Source: a virus. From it: DNA of 64,000 nucleotides. The notes below the pieces were generated by a model that saw nothing but the letters and a program-made list of their open reading frames with translations, did no database searches and was not told the origin of the DNA. How positions within the stretch are numbered: position 1 is the stretch's first letter; every line of letters begins with the position of its first letter. Position numbers and translations under genes: made by a program. The DNA lies in IMG/VR virus record IMGVR_UViG_3300032220_001761, positions 126,675 through 190,674 of that record; one strand, written 5' to 3'. Shown here one piece after another: positions 39,855-49,004 of the stretch.

Positions 39855-41372
39855 TTATGTTGACTCTTTATCTCTGAATTTTAGATCCTCTAGTTCCGAA
39901 GAACTTAAGAAACTATCTAAATCATCCCAAAGATTTGATCCGTAAACATTCTTAAGTTTTTTCCAATCTGCATCAGATCTTATAACTTGGTTATATCTAC
40001 TAATAACTGATTCCTCGTCTGAATTAGTCTTTTCCTTTTCGGTCTTAATAAATTTAGCAAGTCCTTTTATTTCTTCAGTGTTGTCGTCCACTTCTTCCGC
40101 ACCATCCTGATTTTGTACAGCATCATCTGCTTGTAGATTAGCAGCGTCCTCCGCTTTAGCCTCTACATCAATAGGAGATATACCATTCATAGCGTTATTC
40201 ATGACGTCGGCTGGGACATCATCCAATTGGATCAAGGCATAAATAAATTTACCCGCGTTCATTGATTCTTTTTCAGCCTTAGAGATAAATTCTTTAAATT
40301 CCTCATAATCTGCAAAAACCTGACACCCTGCTGACCAAGGACCTACACAAACACCAACCCCTTTAGTTGATGATCTGTGTATTTCCATTCCGCATGATTC
40401 ATTATAAACATCTGATGGCTTATACGTTTCAAATTTTGTAACACCTATGGGATATCTTGCAACGTTAATTTTTTCACCTTCTACCATCATCTTATATTTC
40501 CCGTGTCCCAAAGTGTGTTCTTTTAAGAAGTATAAAGTGTCACCAGGAAGCTTTATCCCTGTTCCTTTAGGATTTAATGGGTCTTTACCATAAAATGCTA
40601 AACTAGGAACAGTTGTTATTTGATAAGGTAAAAATTTATCACCTAAAGTAATAGATCCGGCAGCTGTTCCAGTAGCACCAATAGCTGCTCCTGTAGATGC
40701 TCCTGTAGCTGCTCCTGTAGCTGGTGAGCCAACTCCTCTTTTTAATCTTGAAAAAACGTCGTCGTCATCTTCATACAATTTAGAAAAATCACTAAAAGAT
40801 ACTATTCTAGATTCGTTAGATCCCTTAGGAGCTAAAGGACCTTTAGGTCCTGTTGTATTTGCTGCTAGTAAATCGGATCCGCTTTTTGTTCCCCCTGGAA
40901 TGAAGTATAAAGCATCTATAAATCTATCCTGATTTATGGATTCTTTTTTGATATCTAATTTATTTCTTAATCCTACAATTAATGCCCTTTTTTCATCCAA
41001 TTCTTTTATTGCCCTGCTATAGTTACCTACTTTTTTCTCGTTTAGATAATTTAAGATTATTTTAAACGTATCAACTGATATAGGGGTTTTTTCAAATTTA
41101 AAAGGCTCGCTAGTTCCACATCCTTTATAAGGCAAAGAATCCTTTACCTCAGGGGTCATTCTTATTTCCCCGTCTATTGATCCAGTAACTCCACTGACGT
41201 CACCAAAAAGACTCTTCACTAAGCTTGCAGCTATTCTTGATTTAGCTTCTCTCTCCGTTTCAGGTCTTGCTGGATCGGTACCTGTAGTTGTTGTTGTAGT
41301 GGATGATCCAGTTGCTGAATCAGTTTCGTCCTCGTTTATAAAATTTCTGAAAGAAAGTAAGGGTTTTCTCAT
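39855..41372 (-). CDS. Tagged L,D-transpeptidase-like protein
   Basis: 505 residues. N-terminus MRKPLLSFRNFINEDETDS is a good signal (INE site). Thr-, Gly- and Ala-rich linkers (TTTTTTGTDP; ATGAATGASTGAA) separate domains. Residues about 330-365 hold CGMEIHRSSTKGVGVC and GPWSAGCQVF, matching the YkuD-type H ... S-x-G-C active site, with the Cys in SAGCQVF. Such enzymes act on peptidoglycan peptide stems. Packaging would place a wall-active enzyme in the virion. Family call is tentative. Confidence 0.58.
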   Translation of the reverse strand: MRKPLLSFRNFINEDETDSATGSSTTTTTTGTDPARPETEREAKSRIAASLVKSLFGDVSGVTGSIDGEIRMTPEVKDSLPYKGCGTSEPFKFEKTPISVDTFKIILNYLNEKKVGNYSRAIKELDEKRALIVGLRNKLDIKKESINQDRFIDALYFIPGGTKSGSDLLAANTTGPKGPLAPKGSNESRIVSFSDFSKLYEDDDDVFSRLKRGVGSPATGAATGASTGAAIGATGTAAGSITLGDKFLPYQITTVPSLAFYGKDPLNPKGTGIKLPGDTLYFLKEHTLGHGKYKMMVEGEKINVARYPIGVTKFETYKPSDVYNESCGMEIHRSSTKGVGVCVGPWSAGCQVFADYEEFKEFISKAEKESMNAGKFIYALIQLDDVPADVMNNAMNGISPIDVEAKAEDAANLQADDAVQNQDGAEEVDDNTEEIKGLAKFIKTEKEKTNSDEESVISRYNQVIRSDADWKKLKNVYGSNLWDDLDSFLSSSELEDLKFRDKEST

Positions 41373-41376
41373 GTAC

Positions 41377-41387
41377 CTATATATCCT
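41377..41387 (-). promoter_or_regulatory. GATATATA-class element
   Basis: GGATATATAGG on the minus strand, ending 4 nt before the ATG at 41372 of the tagged transpeptidase-like gene. It lies inside the 3' end of the upstream gene. Confidence 0.5.
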
Positions 41388-41712
41388 TCTTTGTCATCTT
41401 AATTATAAGAGAAAGAAGTACTGATAAAAATGATACTAAACCTGAACCGATGAATCCCCAAAGAAGAAAATCCAGACTTATTCTTAAGCCAAAAAATTCG
41501 GAGCTAATTGTGTTCAATCTTAAATCATTGAATACAAAATAAATGATTATTGAAGTCCAGAAAGAAGTGCATTGATAGCAATTCAGAAGTTCTCCCCAGA
41601 AGGGAGATTTAATTAATACCCAATCTCTAAGAGATGAAAATATTCTAGAAGAAACCAATATGTGTGTTAATCCCCACACACATGCTATATAAAAAAAGAA
41701 AGAAGTTATCAT
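41377..41712 (-). CDS. DUF1360-like membrane protein
   Basis: 111 residues, three hydrophobic helices. [20 protein letters not shown], followed by [18 protein letters not shown], has the LxxCxxCxxFW signature of DUF1360, a phage and bacterial membrane family of unknown role. Overlaps dnaJ by 4 nt. Confidence 0.75.
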   Translation of the reverse strand: MITSFFFYIACVWGLTHILVSSRIFSSLRDWVLIKSPFWGELLNCYQCTSFWTSIIIYFVFNDLRLNTISSEFFGLRISLDFLLWGFIGSGLVSFLSVLLSLIIKMTKKDI

Positions 41713-42743
41713 TGGAAAATTTTATTATCTTTTTGATCTTTTAGCCATTCTTTTTGATCTTCAGTAAGATCATTAGGAATTTTTACATTCAATTCTATTA
41801 GGAAATCTCCCTTTCCTCCGTATCCCATATTCGGTATACCTTTTTGACCAAATCTAAGAACAGTTCCTGGTATTGTTCCTGGATCTACCACAGTAGTAAC
41901 GGTCTCTCCCCCTGGCATTGTAACATCTATATTAGTTCCTAAAACTGCATCTATAAATGTTATTTCTCTAGTTGATATTAGATCTATTCCTTTTCTTATA
42001 AATACGGGATCTTGGTTCTCTTTTATCCTCACATAAAGATCTCCTGCTTTCCCTTGACCTTTAGAGTCATTACCCTTGCCTTCAATTACAAATTGCATTC
42101 CGTCAGAAGAACCTGCAGGTATTTTTATATCAACTACCTCCTCCTCTTTTTTTAACCCAGCACCATAGCAATATAGACAAGCTTCTAATACAACCTTTCC
42201 TGATCCTCCACATGCGTTACAAATCTGTACACTGTTTATCTGAACGAATCCCCTATTCTGATTAACCGTTAGATATCCGCTTCCATTACAATTACCACAA
42301 TTTTGAAAAGATCTTCCCTCTTCTGCACCAGTACCAGAACAAGGTACACACTTCTTATCTCTCTTTATTTTTATTCTCTTCTCAATTCCGTTGAGTACGT
42401 CACTTAAATTTATATGTAGCGATATATTTAAAGAGCTTCCTTTTTGTGTAGGTTGAGGATTTTTCCAGACATTATAATGATCATTAAAAGGATTATCCCA
42501 TCTCATGTTACCAAAAAGATCATCAAACCTTCCCTTTGACATTCTATCGGAATCATATTTGCTTTTTTTGGAAGCATCACCTAATACCCCATAAGCTTCT
42601 GATATTAGTTTAAACTTTTCCTCTGCCTCCGGGGAGTTGTTCTTATCTGGGTGGTATTTTAAAGCGAGAGATCTATATGATTTTTTTATCGCTTCAGTAT
42701 CTGCGTTTTCAGGTACTTCTAATATTTTGTAATAGTCTTTCAC
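41709..42743 (-). CDS. dnaJ: DnaJ/Hsp40 co-chaperone
   Basis: 344 residues, GTG start overlapping the preceding stop (GTGA). J-domain 1-65 with the HPD motif (KYHPDKNN). Four zinc motifs: [33 protein letters not shown]-terminal substrate-binding barrels follow. It would stimulate host DnaK, probably to assist phage protein folding or replication complex remodelling. An Hsp20 gene lies 15 kb away. Confidence 0.95.
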   Translation of the reverse strand: MKDYYKILEVPENADTEAIKKSYRSLALKYHPDKNNSPEAEEKFKLISEAYGVLGDASKKSKYDSDRMSKGRFDDLFGNMRWDNPFNDHYNVWKNPQPTQKGSSLNISLHINLSDVLNGIEKRIKIKRDKKCVPCSGTGAEEGRSFQNCGNCNGSGYLTVNQNRGFVQINSVQICNACGGSGKVVLEACLYCYGAGLKKEEEVVDIKIPAGSSDGMQFVIEGKGNDSKGQGKAGDLYVRIKENQDPVFIRKGIDLISTREITFIDAVLGTNIDVTMPGGETVTTVVDPGTIPGTVLRFGQKGIPNMGYGGKGDFLIELNVKIPNDLTEDQKEWLKDQKDNKIFQ

Positions 42744-42889
42744 TTCTTGGTTATTTTTTTAAGGTAAGAAATCAAATCACCTAAGACTTTATTTATTTCT
42801 AGGAATATAACACTAAAGAAAACCAAAATCCCAAGAAAAAAGAATCCCATAATTATAAAGATGTTCTTTATAAAATTATTAGTTTTCAT
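42740..42889 (-). CDS. 49-residue single-helix membrane protein
   Basis: [20 protein letters not shown] starts a product with a long hydrophobic helix (residues 9-30) and a basic tail (YLKKITKK). It overlaps the upstream gene by 11 nt and dnaJ by 4 nt, filling the gap exactly, which argues for a real gene. Function unknown. Confidence 0.6.
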   Translation of the reverse strand: MKTNNFIKNIFIIMGFFFLGILVFFSVIFLEINKVLGDLISYLKKITKK

Positions 42890-43097
42890 CGTCTGGGTAT
42901 TTTTTTGCTAGCGTATTAAGAAGCTTATTCAATTTGCTTCTTTGTAAAAGATCTGATTCTTTAAGTTTAATCTCTTCCAATTCCTTTTCTAAATCAGCTT
43001 GAGGATAATTATCCTTTATAGATTCTTTGATGGAACGTAGATAGATTTCATCATCCATACTCCAGCTTGCTTTTGTTAAATCCATTTCTTCTGACAT
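42879..43097 (-). CDS. Hypothetical charged helical protein
   Basis: 72 residues, mostly Glu/Lys/Leu helices (ADLEKELEEIKLKESDLLQR) that could form a coiled coil. No family. Head of the small operon leading to dnaJ. Confidence 0.55.
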   Translation of the reverse strand: MSEEMDLTKASWSMDDEIYLRSIKESIKDNYPQADLEKELEEIKLKESDLLQRSKLNKLLNTLAKKYPDDEN

Positions 43098-43162
43098 ATG
43101 TCTTTTTAGACATTATACATGGATTCTCCGCTATAATTTCATAATAATTTACGGGGAAGAGA

Positions 43163-44077
43163 TTAAATTGTCTGAAGATATTTTAGAAGGGCTAGATCTT
43201 TCATTTTAACCTCTAGCTCAATATCTATAGATTTCCCGTAAGTTTCTATTTTAGACCAGATCCAATCTGAATGTGCAACCTCTTTAGAATTTGTATCCTC
43301 AAATATTTTTCTAGAGTCAGAGAAATGTGTAAGTGCAACTATACCGGAGGGCCAGGTAGAAATACAAAGATCTAATGCCTGTTCCTCATTTAATAAATCT
43401 GGGTTGCATTTATGATGCAGATAATCATAAGTGATAGGAATTCCGATCTTTTTATGCAGCATCTCGTAAAGATCAGTAGGTGTAAATTGGCTTTTTTTGT
43501 CATCATTTTCAACAACCAATCTAGATCTAACAGATTCATTTAACTGCGAGTATATCTTACAAAATCTATCAGAAGATTCCTCTTTTGACGGTTTAGTAGT
43601 ATTGATGTGGATATTTATTGGGTAATGATGACTTCTATCCAAACCCATTAAATCCATTATCTGTGCGTGCTGATTAAGTTCCTTTATGGATTTTTTTACA
43701 ACATCTTCTCTTTCCGATGCTATAACACAATAGGGAGATGGGTGAAAGCTTAATCTCTGATCCAATGATTTTGCTTTATCTCCTGCAATTTTAAGGAGAG
43801 GATAGATTGTTTCATTGAACCCCGGTAGTTCTTCTATTTCATATTCAGAACACCAAGGAAACATATCTGAGCTCATCCTGTACATTTTAATCCCGGATGC
43901 TCCATTGAACTCTATTATCTTAATAAGACCCTCGAGGTTTTTTATAACTAACTCAGAAACATAAGGTAATCCTTTTTCGAGAAAAGTTCTTTTAACCATT
44001 CCTCTATTTGTTGTAACTCCTTCACTCTCTAAAGAAAGGCAAAGACAACAATACCCCATTCTGTTTTTGTAGATCAT
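43163..44077 (-). CDS. uvsE: UV damage endonuclease (UvdE/UVDE family)
   Basis: 304 residues; the start may be at the Met of MGYCCLCLSL, six codons in. The TIM-barrel blocks RMGYCCLCLSLE, IKMYRMSSDMFPW, LSFHPSPYCVIAS, INIHINTTKPSK, LVVENDDKKSQF, YDYLHHKCNP and HFSDSRK give the His, Glu and Asp metal ligands of this family. Nicks DNA 5' of UV photoproducts, taking the place that DenV has in T4. Confidence 0.9.
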   Translation of the reverse strand: MIYKNRMGYCCLCLSLESEGVTTNRGMVKRTFLEKGLPYVSELVIKNLEGLIKIIEFNGASGIKMYRMSSDMFPWCSEYEIEELPGFNETIYPLLKIAGDKAKSLDQRLSFHPSPYCVIASEREDVVKKSIKELNQHAQIMDLMGLDRSHHYPINIHINTTKPSKEESSDRFCKIYSQLNESVRSRLVVENDDKKSQFTPTDLYEMLHKKIGIPITYDYLHHKCNPDLLNEEQALDLCISTWPSGIVALTHFSDSRKIFEDTNSKEVAHSDWIWSKIETYGKSIDIELEVKMKDLALLKYLQTI

Positions 44078-44091
44078 ACTACAAATGTAAA

Positions 44092-44838
44092 TTAAAATGT
44101 TTTAATAGACTGGATAATTTTGAATCTTTCTCTTGCATTGAGATCGTCTAGGTTATCCTTACCTGTTGCTCTTTTTATAATCTTCCTGAATTTTTCAGGA
44201 TTAGATGTGATTCCAGATTTTTGAGCAAATTCTCTTACGTCCCTTCTAGATGGAACTAAATCTATAATCCAAACCTTTATTGGTATATTGTATTGGAGTG
44301 CAAGATTTACAATTCTGTTTCCTGAGAAAAGATAATAGCTTGATTCCGCAGATGTTCTAGTTTCGCCGAAATTTATAAATCTAACTACTATCGGAGCAGG
44401 CAAATCTAAAGATCCTTTCTTTTTTAAATCATCTGATATTTTAACAAGAACGTCACCGTATGCTTTTCCGTATGCTCCTGTAACTATATTGTCATACTCA
44501 TAAGCCATTAAATTCTGTATACCGTTTACATTGAAGTTATCCTCTGAAACGATAGGTAGTGTTTCGTATCTACCTTTTTTAAATGGCTCAGAAATGTATT
44601 TATAGAATTTGGTCGATCTTGGTGAAACCTTACCAATATCCTTATTTCCTATAGTTATATTGTGCTGATAAAATTCCAATTTAGCCTTATCATCATAGTG
44701 CTGAATCTCCTCCGCAAGGTCAGGCTTCTCCCAATTGATGGATAACTTACCAGTCGGAATTTCCTTTGGCTTAATATCCTCAACATCAGCAGTTTTAACC
44801 TCCTGCTCAATAACAAAATCTTTTAGACGCAAAATCAT
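44092..44838 (-). CDS. ParB/sulfiredoxin-like protein with CTS-like start
   Basis: 248 residues. N-terminus MILRLKDFVIEQEVKTADV is a loose form of the signal. Residues about 160-195 (YYLFSGNRIVNLALQYNIPI, then KVWIIDLVPSR) match the ParB-like SGNR core and following strand. C-terminus is helical and basic. ParB-like phage proteins may be nucleases or DNA modifiers; activity not shown. The layout parallels the tagged protein at 6.8-7.5 kb. Confidence 0.6.
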   Translation of the reverse strand: MILRLKDFVIEQEVKTADVEDIKPKEIPTGKLSINWEKPDLAEEIQHYDDKAKLEFYQHNITIGNKDIGKVSPRSTKFYKYISEPFKKGRYETLPIVSEDNFNVNGIQNLMAYEYDNIVTGAYGKAYGDVLVKISDDLKKKGSLDLPAPIVVRFINFGETRTSAESSYYLFSGNRIVNLALQYNIPIKVWIIDLVPSRRDVREFAQKSGITSNPEKFRKIIKRATGKDNLDDLNARERFKIIQSIKTF

Positions 44839-44841
44839 TAA

Positions 44842-44852
44842 ACTATATATCT
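44842..44852 (-). promoter_or_regulatory. GATATATA-class element
   Basis: AGATATATAGT on the minus strand, 4 nt before the ParB-like start at 44838. Confidence 0.45.
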
Positions 44853-44856
44853 TTTT

Positions 44857-46644
44857 CTACTTTTGATTTGATAACCACTTCTTCCTAGATTCAGAAGAAT
44901 CTCCAAAAGCCATTTCTAATTTATCTTTACTATCCGGACCATCCTCTATAGTGATCAGAGTTTTATCCTTCATAACCCATTCCCAATCATCTAAAGCTAA
45001 TGACCCTAATCCTTTTAAATATCTTATATTACCTGAAGGCTTCGATGATCTGAAATCGTCCATGTCCCAAAAATATCTTCTTTTTTTACCATCACCAACT
45101 GACACTAGTGGAATCTTTAAAGAACTTAATCTTTTGTTTACAACCACGGTAGGAAACCATTTATAGAAAAGATTTATCAATAGTGAAGTTATATGTGATC
45201 CGTCAGGATCAGGATCGGTAGCAATAACTATTCTCTTGTAGCCAACGATCTCAGAATTTCTTGCAGATGGATCCAGTCCTAATATGTGCATAAGTTCTAA
45301 GATCTCTTTGTTGTCAGATAGGTCACCCAGATTTTTACAATTCTTAATCTTTCCCTTTAAAGCATAAACCCCATCCTCCTTAGGATTTCTTTTCTGTAGG
45401 ATTGACCCCATCGCAGAAAGTCCCTCCACTATAAAAAGATTTTCCGCTATAGATTTCTGAGCAGGGAAATATTTATGTGAATGTTTAAGATTTACCTTTC
45501 TCTTTTCAGCTCTTAGCTTTTTTACATACCCTTCGTTTTTTCTTTCCTCTACTTTTTTAAGTATTCTTTCGTATAAAGGTGTCTTAAAAAAGTTCTGTAA
45601 TTTGGAACCAAACTTATTGGTTAAAAGTGATTCTATCTCCTCTCTGGTGGTAACGAATCTTGTCTTATTTTGGTCTCCAAATTTTACATATTTTGGAGGA
45701 AGGTTTAGAACTATTAGGCAATCATAAAAATGATGTCCTAATGTATCTTCTAGCTTTTCATTTATGAAATCATTTACTATCTTCTGGTGTATACCGGTAC
45801 ATAAAGCGGAGTTAACAAAGCTAAGGGATCCTGATCCCTCGTACTTCTCCCAAATAGTTATTTGTCCTATATCAGTATTGATTCTAAAAGAATCCTCAGA
45901 AACAAAAGACGGCTGAAGATCTATACCCTTTCCGTCCCAATTTAGTTCTATCTCAAGCTTTCCTAATACTGGATCTCTTTTAATGAGGTCATACTTTAAT
46001 ATCAAGATTGAAGACAAAACCTCTTTATCCCATTTAGAATATCCGAAAACTTCAGATAAAGGTATAAAGGCAACAGTAGTTCCTGATTTCATTCCAGGAG
46101 TTTTACTAGACTTTTGAGGCTCATTAGCTTCGTAATTTTTCCAATCTTGAAAATAGTAAAATTTATCGTTTATAGTCTCAATACTGAAGTATTTTGAAAG
46201 AACGTTGACTAGACTAACTCCCATGCCATTAGTTCCAACTAAAGACTCCTCAACATCGTCATTTTCAAAATTAGAACCAGCTCTCAATTGAGAAACTGCA
46301 GTTTCAATATTACTTTTTCCACTTGTTGAATTTATCTCAGTTCCCTTGTAGAATCCATTACCTGTATCCTTTATTGAAACTGAATTCTTTGATGAATCTA
46401 TGCTGATGGAGATCTTTTGCATCTTACCCCCCATCCTTTTAGCTTCGTCTAGTGAGTTTGAAAAAACCTCATCAAATAATTTATACATCCCTACAGAAAT
46501 TGTTCTCTGTTCAACGTATAATTTTCCATCTTTTATAATAGGAACTTTTTCGTCTGTTGGTTTAACACTACCTACATATACTGTAGGTCTTAATAAAATG
46601 TGATCTCTCTCTGATAATACTTTAATTTCCTTCTTCGAAGACAT
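44857..46644 (-). CDS. 39: Type II DNA topoisomerase, GyrB/ParE-like subunit (gp39-like)
   Basis: 595 residues. GHKL ATPase motifs: FDEVFSNSLDEAKR with the catalytic Glu region, VSIKDTGNGFY, and GTNGMGVSLVN. The TOPRIM domain carries FIVEGLSAMGS and ATDPDPDGSHITSLL. A single chain covers what T4 splits into gp39 and gp60. Partner of the gp52-like subunit. Confidence 0.93.
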   Translation of the reverse strand: MSSKKEIKVLSERDHILLRPTVYVGSVKPTDEKVPIIKDGKLYVEQRTISVGMYKLFDEVFSNSLDEAKRMGGKMQKISISIDSSKNSVSIKDTGNGFYKGTEINSTSGKSNIETAVSQLRAGSNFENDDVEESLVGTNGMGVSLVNVLSKYFSIETINDKFYYFQDWKNYEANEPQKSSKTPGMKSGTTVAFIPLSEVFGYSKWDKEVLSSILILKYDLIKRDPVLGKLEIELNWDGKGIDLQPSFVSEDSFRINTDIGQITIWEKYEGSGSLSFVNSALCTGIHQKIVNDFINEKLEDTLGHHFYDCLIVLNLPPKYVKFGDQNKTRFVTTREEIESLLTNKFGSKLQNFFKTPLYERILKKVEERKNEGYVKKLRAEKRKVNLKHSHKYFPAQKSIAENLFIVEGLSAMGSILQKRNPKEDGVYALKGKIKNCKNLGDLSDNKEILELMHILGLDPSARNSEIVGYKRIVIATDPDPDGSHITSLLINLFYKWFPTVVVNKRLSSLKIPLVSVGDGKKRRYFWDMDDFRSSKPSGNIRYLKGLGSLALDDWEWVMKDKTLITIEDGPDSKDKLEMAFGDSSESRKKWLSNQK

Positions 46645-46801
46645 TATCTATAGATTTTTTTAAAATTGAAATATACGTTCCATTATACCACCCAAAGACC
46701 TCATCATTAAATTCCCTTGTTATAATAAATAGATCCATATCAATCTGGCTGTCATGCCAGAGCAATTCATTAGAGAGTCTAATTTTTAAAAGCCTGGTCA
46801 T
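46622..46801 (-). CDS. 59-residue small protein
   Basis: MTRLLKIRLSNELLWHDSQI begins a compact product ending NVFEEGN. It overlaps the topoisomerase start by 23 nt and fills most of a 190-bp gap. No family. Supported by length and position only. Confidence 0.5.
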   Translation of the reverse strand: MTRLLKIRLSNELLWHDSQIDMDLFIITREFNDEVFGWYNGTYISILKKSIDNVFEEGN

Positions 46802-46834
46802 AAAAATTTAAGAGAGGAATGAAGGAAAAGTTTC

Positions 46835-47200
46835 TTAAAAATGTCTGTATATCAATCCTTCGTTGATATTATTTTTTTTACAAGTACCACCTAAGAGCTC
46901 TATAACTAAGTCAGAAGACTCACACTCATATTTTTTACAGTCTTCTCCTTTACACGGAGGACAATTGTGGAAGATCTTTTTTATTTTTCCGCCTTCTAAA
47001 AATATGATATCCAACGGAATAACACATTCTCCCATGTGGAATGATCTGTCACCAGTCGCATCAAAAAGAAAAAGCATCCCCTCATTTTCATGGAGATGCT
47101 CTCTTTTTGAAAGTCCTTCTAAGTGATCTCTACATTCTTCTAATAAAAAAGCATTATCGCCTATTTTTATTAAATGGAAATCTAAAAAATCATTATTCAT
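46835..47200 (-). CDS. DUF192 family protein
   Basis: 121 residues. EGMLFLFDATGDRSFHMGEC and VIPLDIIFLEGGKIKKI are the DUF192 core (M-x-F-x-F ... PLDIIFL), and the Cys-rich CPPCKGEDCKKYEC matches the C-x-x-Y region near the end. DUF192 proteins are small beta barrels of unknown role. The signal peptide common in bacterial forms is missing. Overlaps the tagged gene upstream by 1 nt. Confidence 0.75.
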   Translation of the reverse strand: MNNDFLDFHLIKIGDNAFLLEECRDHLEGLSKREHLHENEGMLFLFDATGDRSFHMGECVIPLDIIFLEGGKIKKIFHNCPPCKGEDCKKYECESSDLVIELLGGTCKKNNINEGLIYRHF

Positions 47201-47712
47201 TACTTAACGAAAACTTCGTCGATCGTATCTGGATCTAATTCTACAACTATATTTTTTCTTCTTAAAGAATAAGGAACTCCAAGGATTACACCTTTAGTCA
47301 TATCTATGTCTTTAACAACGAATTCAGAATCTACGAAGATGTTTTTTTCTTTCTCTTCGTAATCCATCTTTTTATATTCTCCTGTTTCTGGATCATATAC
47401 ATCATCCTCAATTTCTAGAGAATCGTCATCCATTTTGGATTCTTCCCCGTATCCAGACATTCCCATTTCTTTATACATGTCTTTGACATATTGAGGAGCA
47501 TTTTTACCTTGAGAAGGTATATCAGCAAGAACTGTTAATTCTGAAATAGAACCAGACATAACTTGTCCTAATAGATCCTGTAATTCTGGAAGTAATCTAT
47601 TTCTTTTTATTGTTCTTTCTGGGTTGAAGTTAGTCCCTCTGTATAAAGGAATCCCTGACTCGTTAAGAGAAAATGATTCATTAACAAATTGTTCAAATCT
47701 TAAGATATTCAT
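47200..47712 (-). CDS. Tagged protein, possible ADP-ribosyltransferase
   Basis: 170 residues. N-terminus MNILRFEQFVNESFSLNESG has two E-S sites (VNE-S, LNE-S). Immediately after comes IPLYRGTNF, like the first motif (LYRG) of R-S-E ADP-ribosyltransferases, and the C-terminus VVELDPDTIDEVF resembles the strand with the catalytic Glu. T4 Alt is a packaged ADP-ribosyltransferase with the same kind of signal, so the parallel is attractive, but the middle S-T-S motif is not clear. Moderate-to-low certainty on function. Confidence 0.5.
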   Translation of the reverse strand: MNILRFEQFVNESFSLNESGIPLYRGTNFNPERTIKRNRLLPELQDLLGQVMSGSISELTVLADIPSQGKNAPQYVKDMYKEMGMSGYGEESKMDDDSLEIEDDVYDPETGEYKKMDYEEKEKNIFVDSEFVVKDIDMTKGVILGVPYSLRRKNIVVELDPDTIDEVFVK

Positions 47713-47728
47713 TTTATAGCTTTTTATG

Positions 47729-47741
47729 CTATATATATCTT
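47729..47741 (-). promoter_or_regulatory. GATATATA-class element
   Basis: AGATATATATAGC on the minus strand, 16 nt before the tagged gene at 47712. Confidence 0.5.
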
Positions 47742-48969
47742 AAGCTTCTGTAACTTCCTCTTTTACTTGATCGTTAACTTCCGATTCTGGATTTAGTGCT
47801 TTAGTATAAAAATCCATGTTCTTCATCACTCTATCTTTCTCCATTGGCGGGAGTGTGTTAAATACAGAGGATTTGATTATGATCTCAGTTGTATTATAAG
47901 CTTCCTGTGCATTTCCGTTATAGTAAGCCAACACTGAATATTCATCAGGCATTCTCCATTTCCAGATATCATCCTCAACAAATAGAATATCTGAGCAAGG
48001 ACCAGTTTTCATACCGATACTAGATAAAGCAAAAGCTAAAGCATATCTTTTCTTAGATCCTAGGAATTTGATAAGATGGTATAAAGCTTCTAATCTATTA
48101 GGTCTGTATTCCCAAGCCTGTAGATATGCGTCGATAATCTCATTATCAGGCTTACCCATAGATTGTTTTTGTCTAGCGATCCAATATTTAGAAATATAAA
48201 CTTCTTCCGCCCATCCTCCAAGATCGCTTCTTCTTTGGTAAGCTTCTATAGATCTTTCAAACATTCCAGCATCTCTGTAACTTTGTGCTTGATAGAAAAC
48301 GTATCTTCTTTCCAAATCAATCGGAAGATCTTCTTTTGGTGTAGTAATAAGAGCTCTTTCGAAAGTTAAAGCATCATTGTGATATTTTTCCTTTCCTTTA
48401 ATATCTCTATTATGACCAGAAACAGAAGCGTGCATTTCTGTATACTCTAAAAATTCTTCTTCTATCCTTACATCTGTTGGGCCAGAAATGTACTCATGCA
48501 GAACCCCAACATATTTCCAATCTTGATCACCTCTAACTAATTGAGTTCTATAATAAGCTAGTGAGTTTAATCTGATTTTAATTTTATAAGAATCCTTGGT
48601 AAGATCAAGGAAAGGATTTTTTCCTTCCTCAACAACTAAAACGTCGTCTGCATCTATTACCAATCTGTAATCAGATTTACCTTTAGAGTATTGCAAACTT
48701 TCAGTTCTATTATGACCGAAATCTACCCAAGGTCTTTCGTGTAATTCCCCTGGTATATTGTATTCAGCCATTATATCCTTAATTAACTGCTGAGTACCGT
48801 CAGTTGATCCAGTATCAACTATAACCCAATGATTGATGTAATCTCTAACGGAATCTATACATCTTCTGATGACATTAGATTCATTTTTTACGATCATTAC
48901 AAGGCATATTGAAGGCCTTTCCTGTTTAACAGATTCATTAATTACTTCTGTGCTTTTACTGCGAGCCAT
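47740..48969 (-). CDS. Glycosyltransferase family 2 with helical repeat tail
   Basis: 409 residues. Residues about 18-115 form a GT-A domain: SICLVMIVKNESNVIRRCID, IVDTGSTDGTQQLI and LVIDADDVLVVE with the DxD metal site. The second half has TPR-like helices (ERRYVFYQAQSYRDAGMFER). It transfers a sugar to an unknown acceptor; in phages this may be DNA bases or virion/host glycans. Similar SPBc2-type proteins in T4-like phages have unknown targets. Confidence 0.82.
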   Translation of the reverse strand: MARSKSTEVINESVKQERPSICLVMIVKNESNVIRRCIDSVRDYINHWVIVDTGSTDGTQQLIKDIMAEYNIPGELHERPWVDFGHNRTESLQYSKGKSDYRLVIDADDVLVVEEGKNPFLDLTKDSYKIKIRLNSLAYYRTQLVRGDQDWKYVGVLHEYISGPTDVRIEEEFLEYTEMHASVSGHNRDIKGKEKYHNDALTFERALITTPKEDLPIDLERRYVFYQAQSYRDAGMFERSIEAYQRRSDLGGWAEEVYISKYWIARQKQSMGKPDNEIIDAYLQAWEYRPNRLEALYHLIKFLGSKKRYALAFALSSIGMKTGPCSDILFVEDDIWKWRMPDEYSVLAYYNGNAQEAYNTTEIIIKSSVFNTLPPMEKDRVMKNMDFYTKALNPESEVNDQVKEEVTEA

Positions 48970-49004
48970 ATTTTGTATTTTAAAATTATAGATTAGTTGA
49001 TTGA

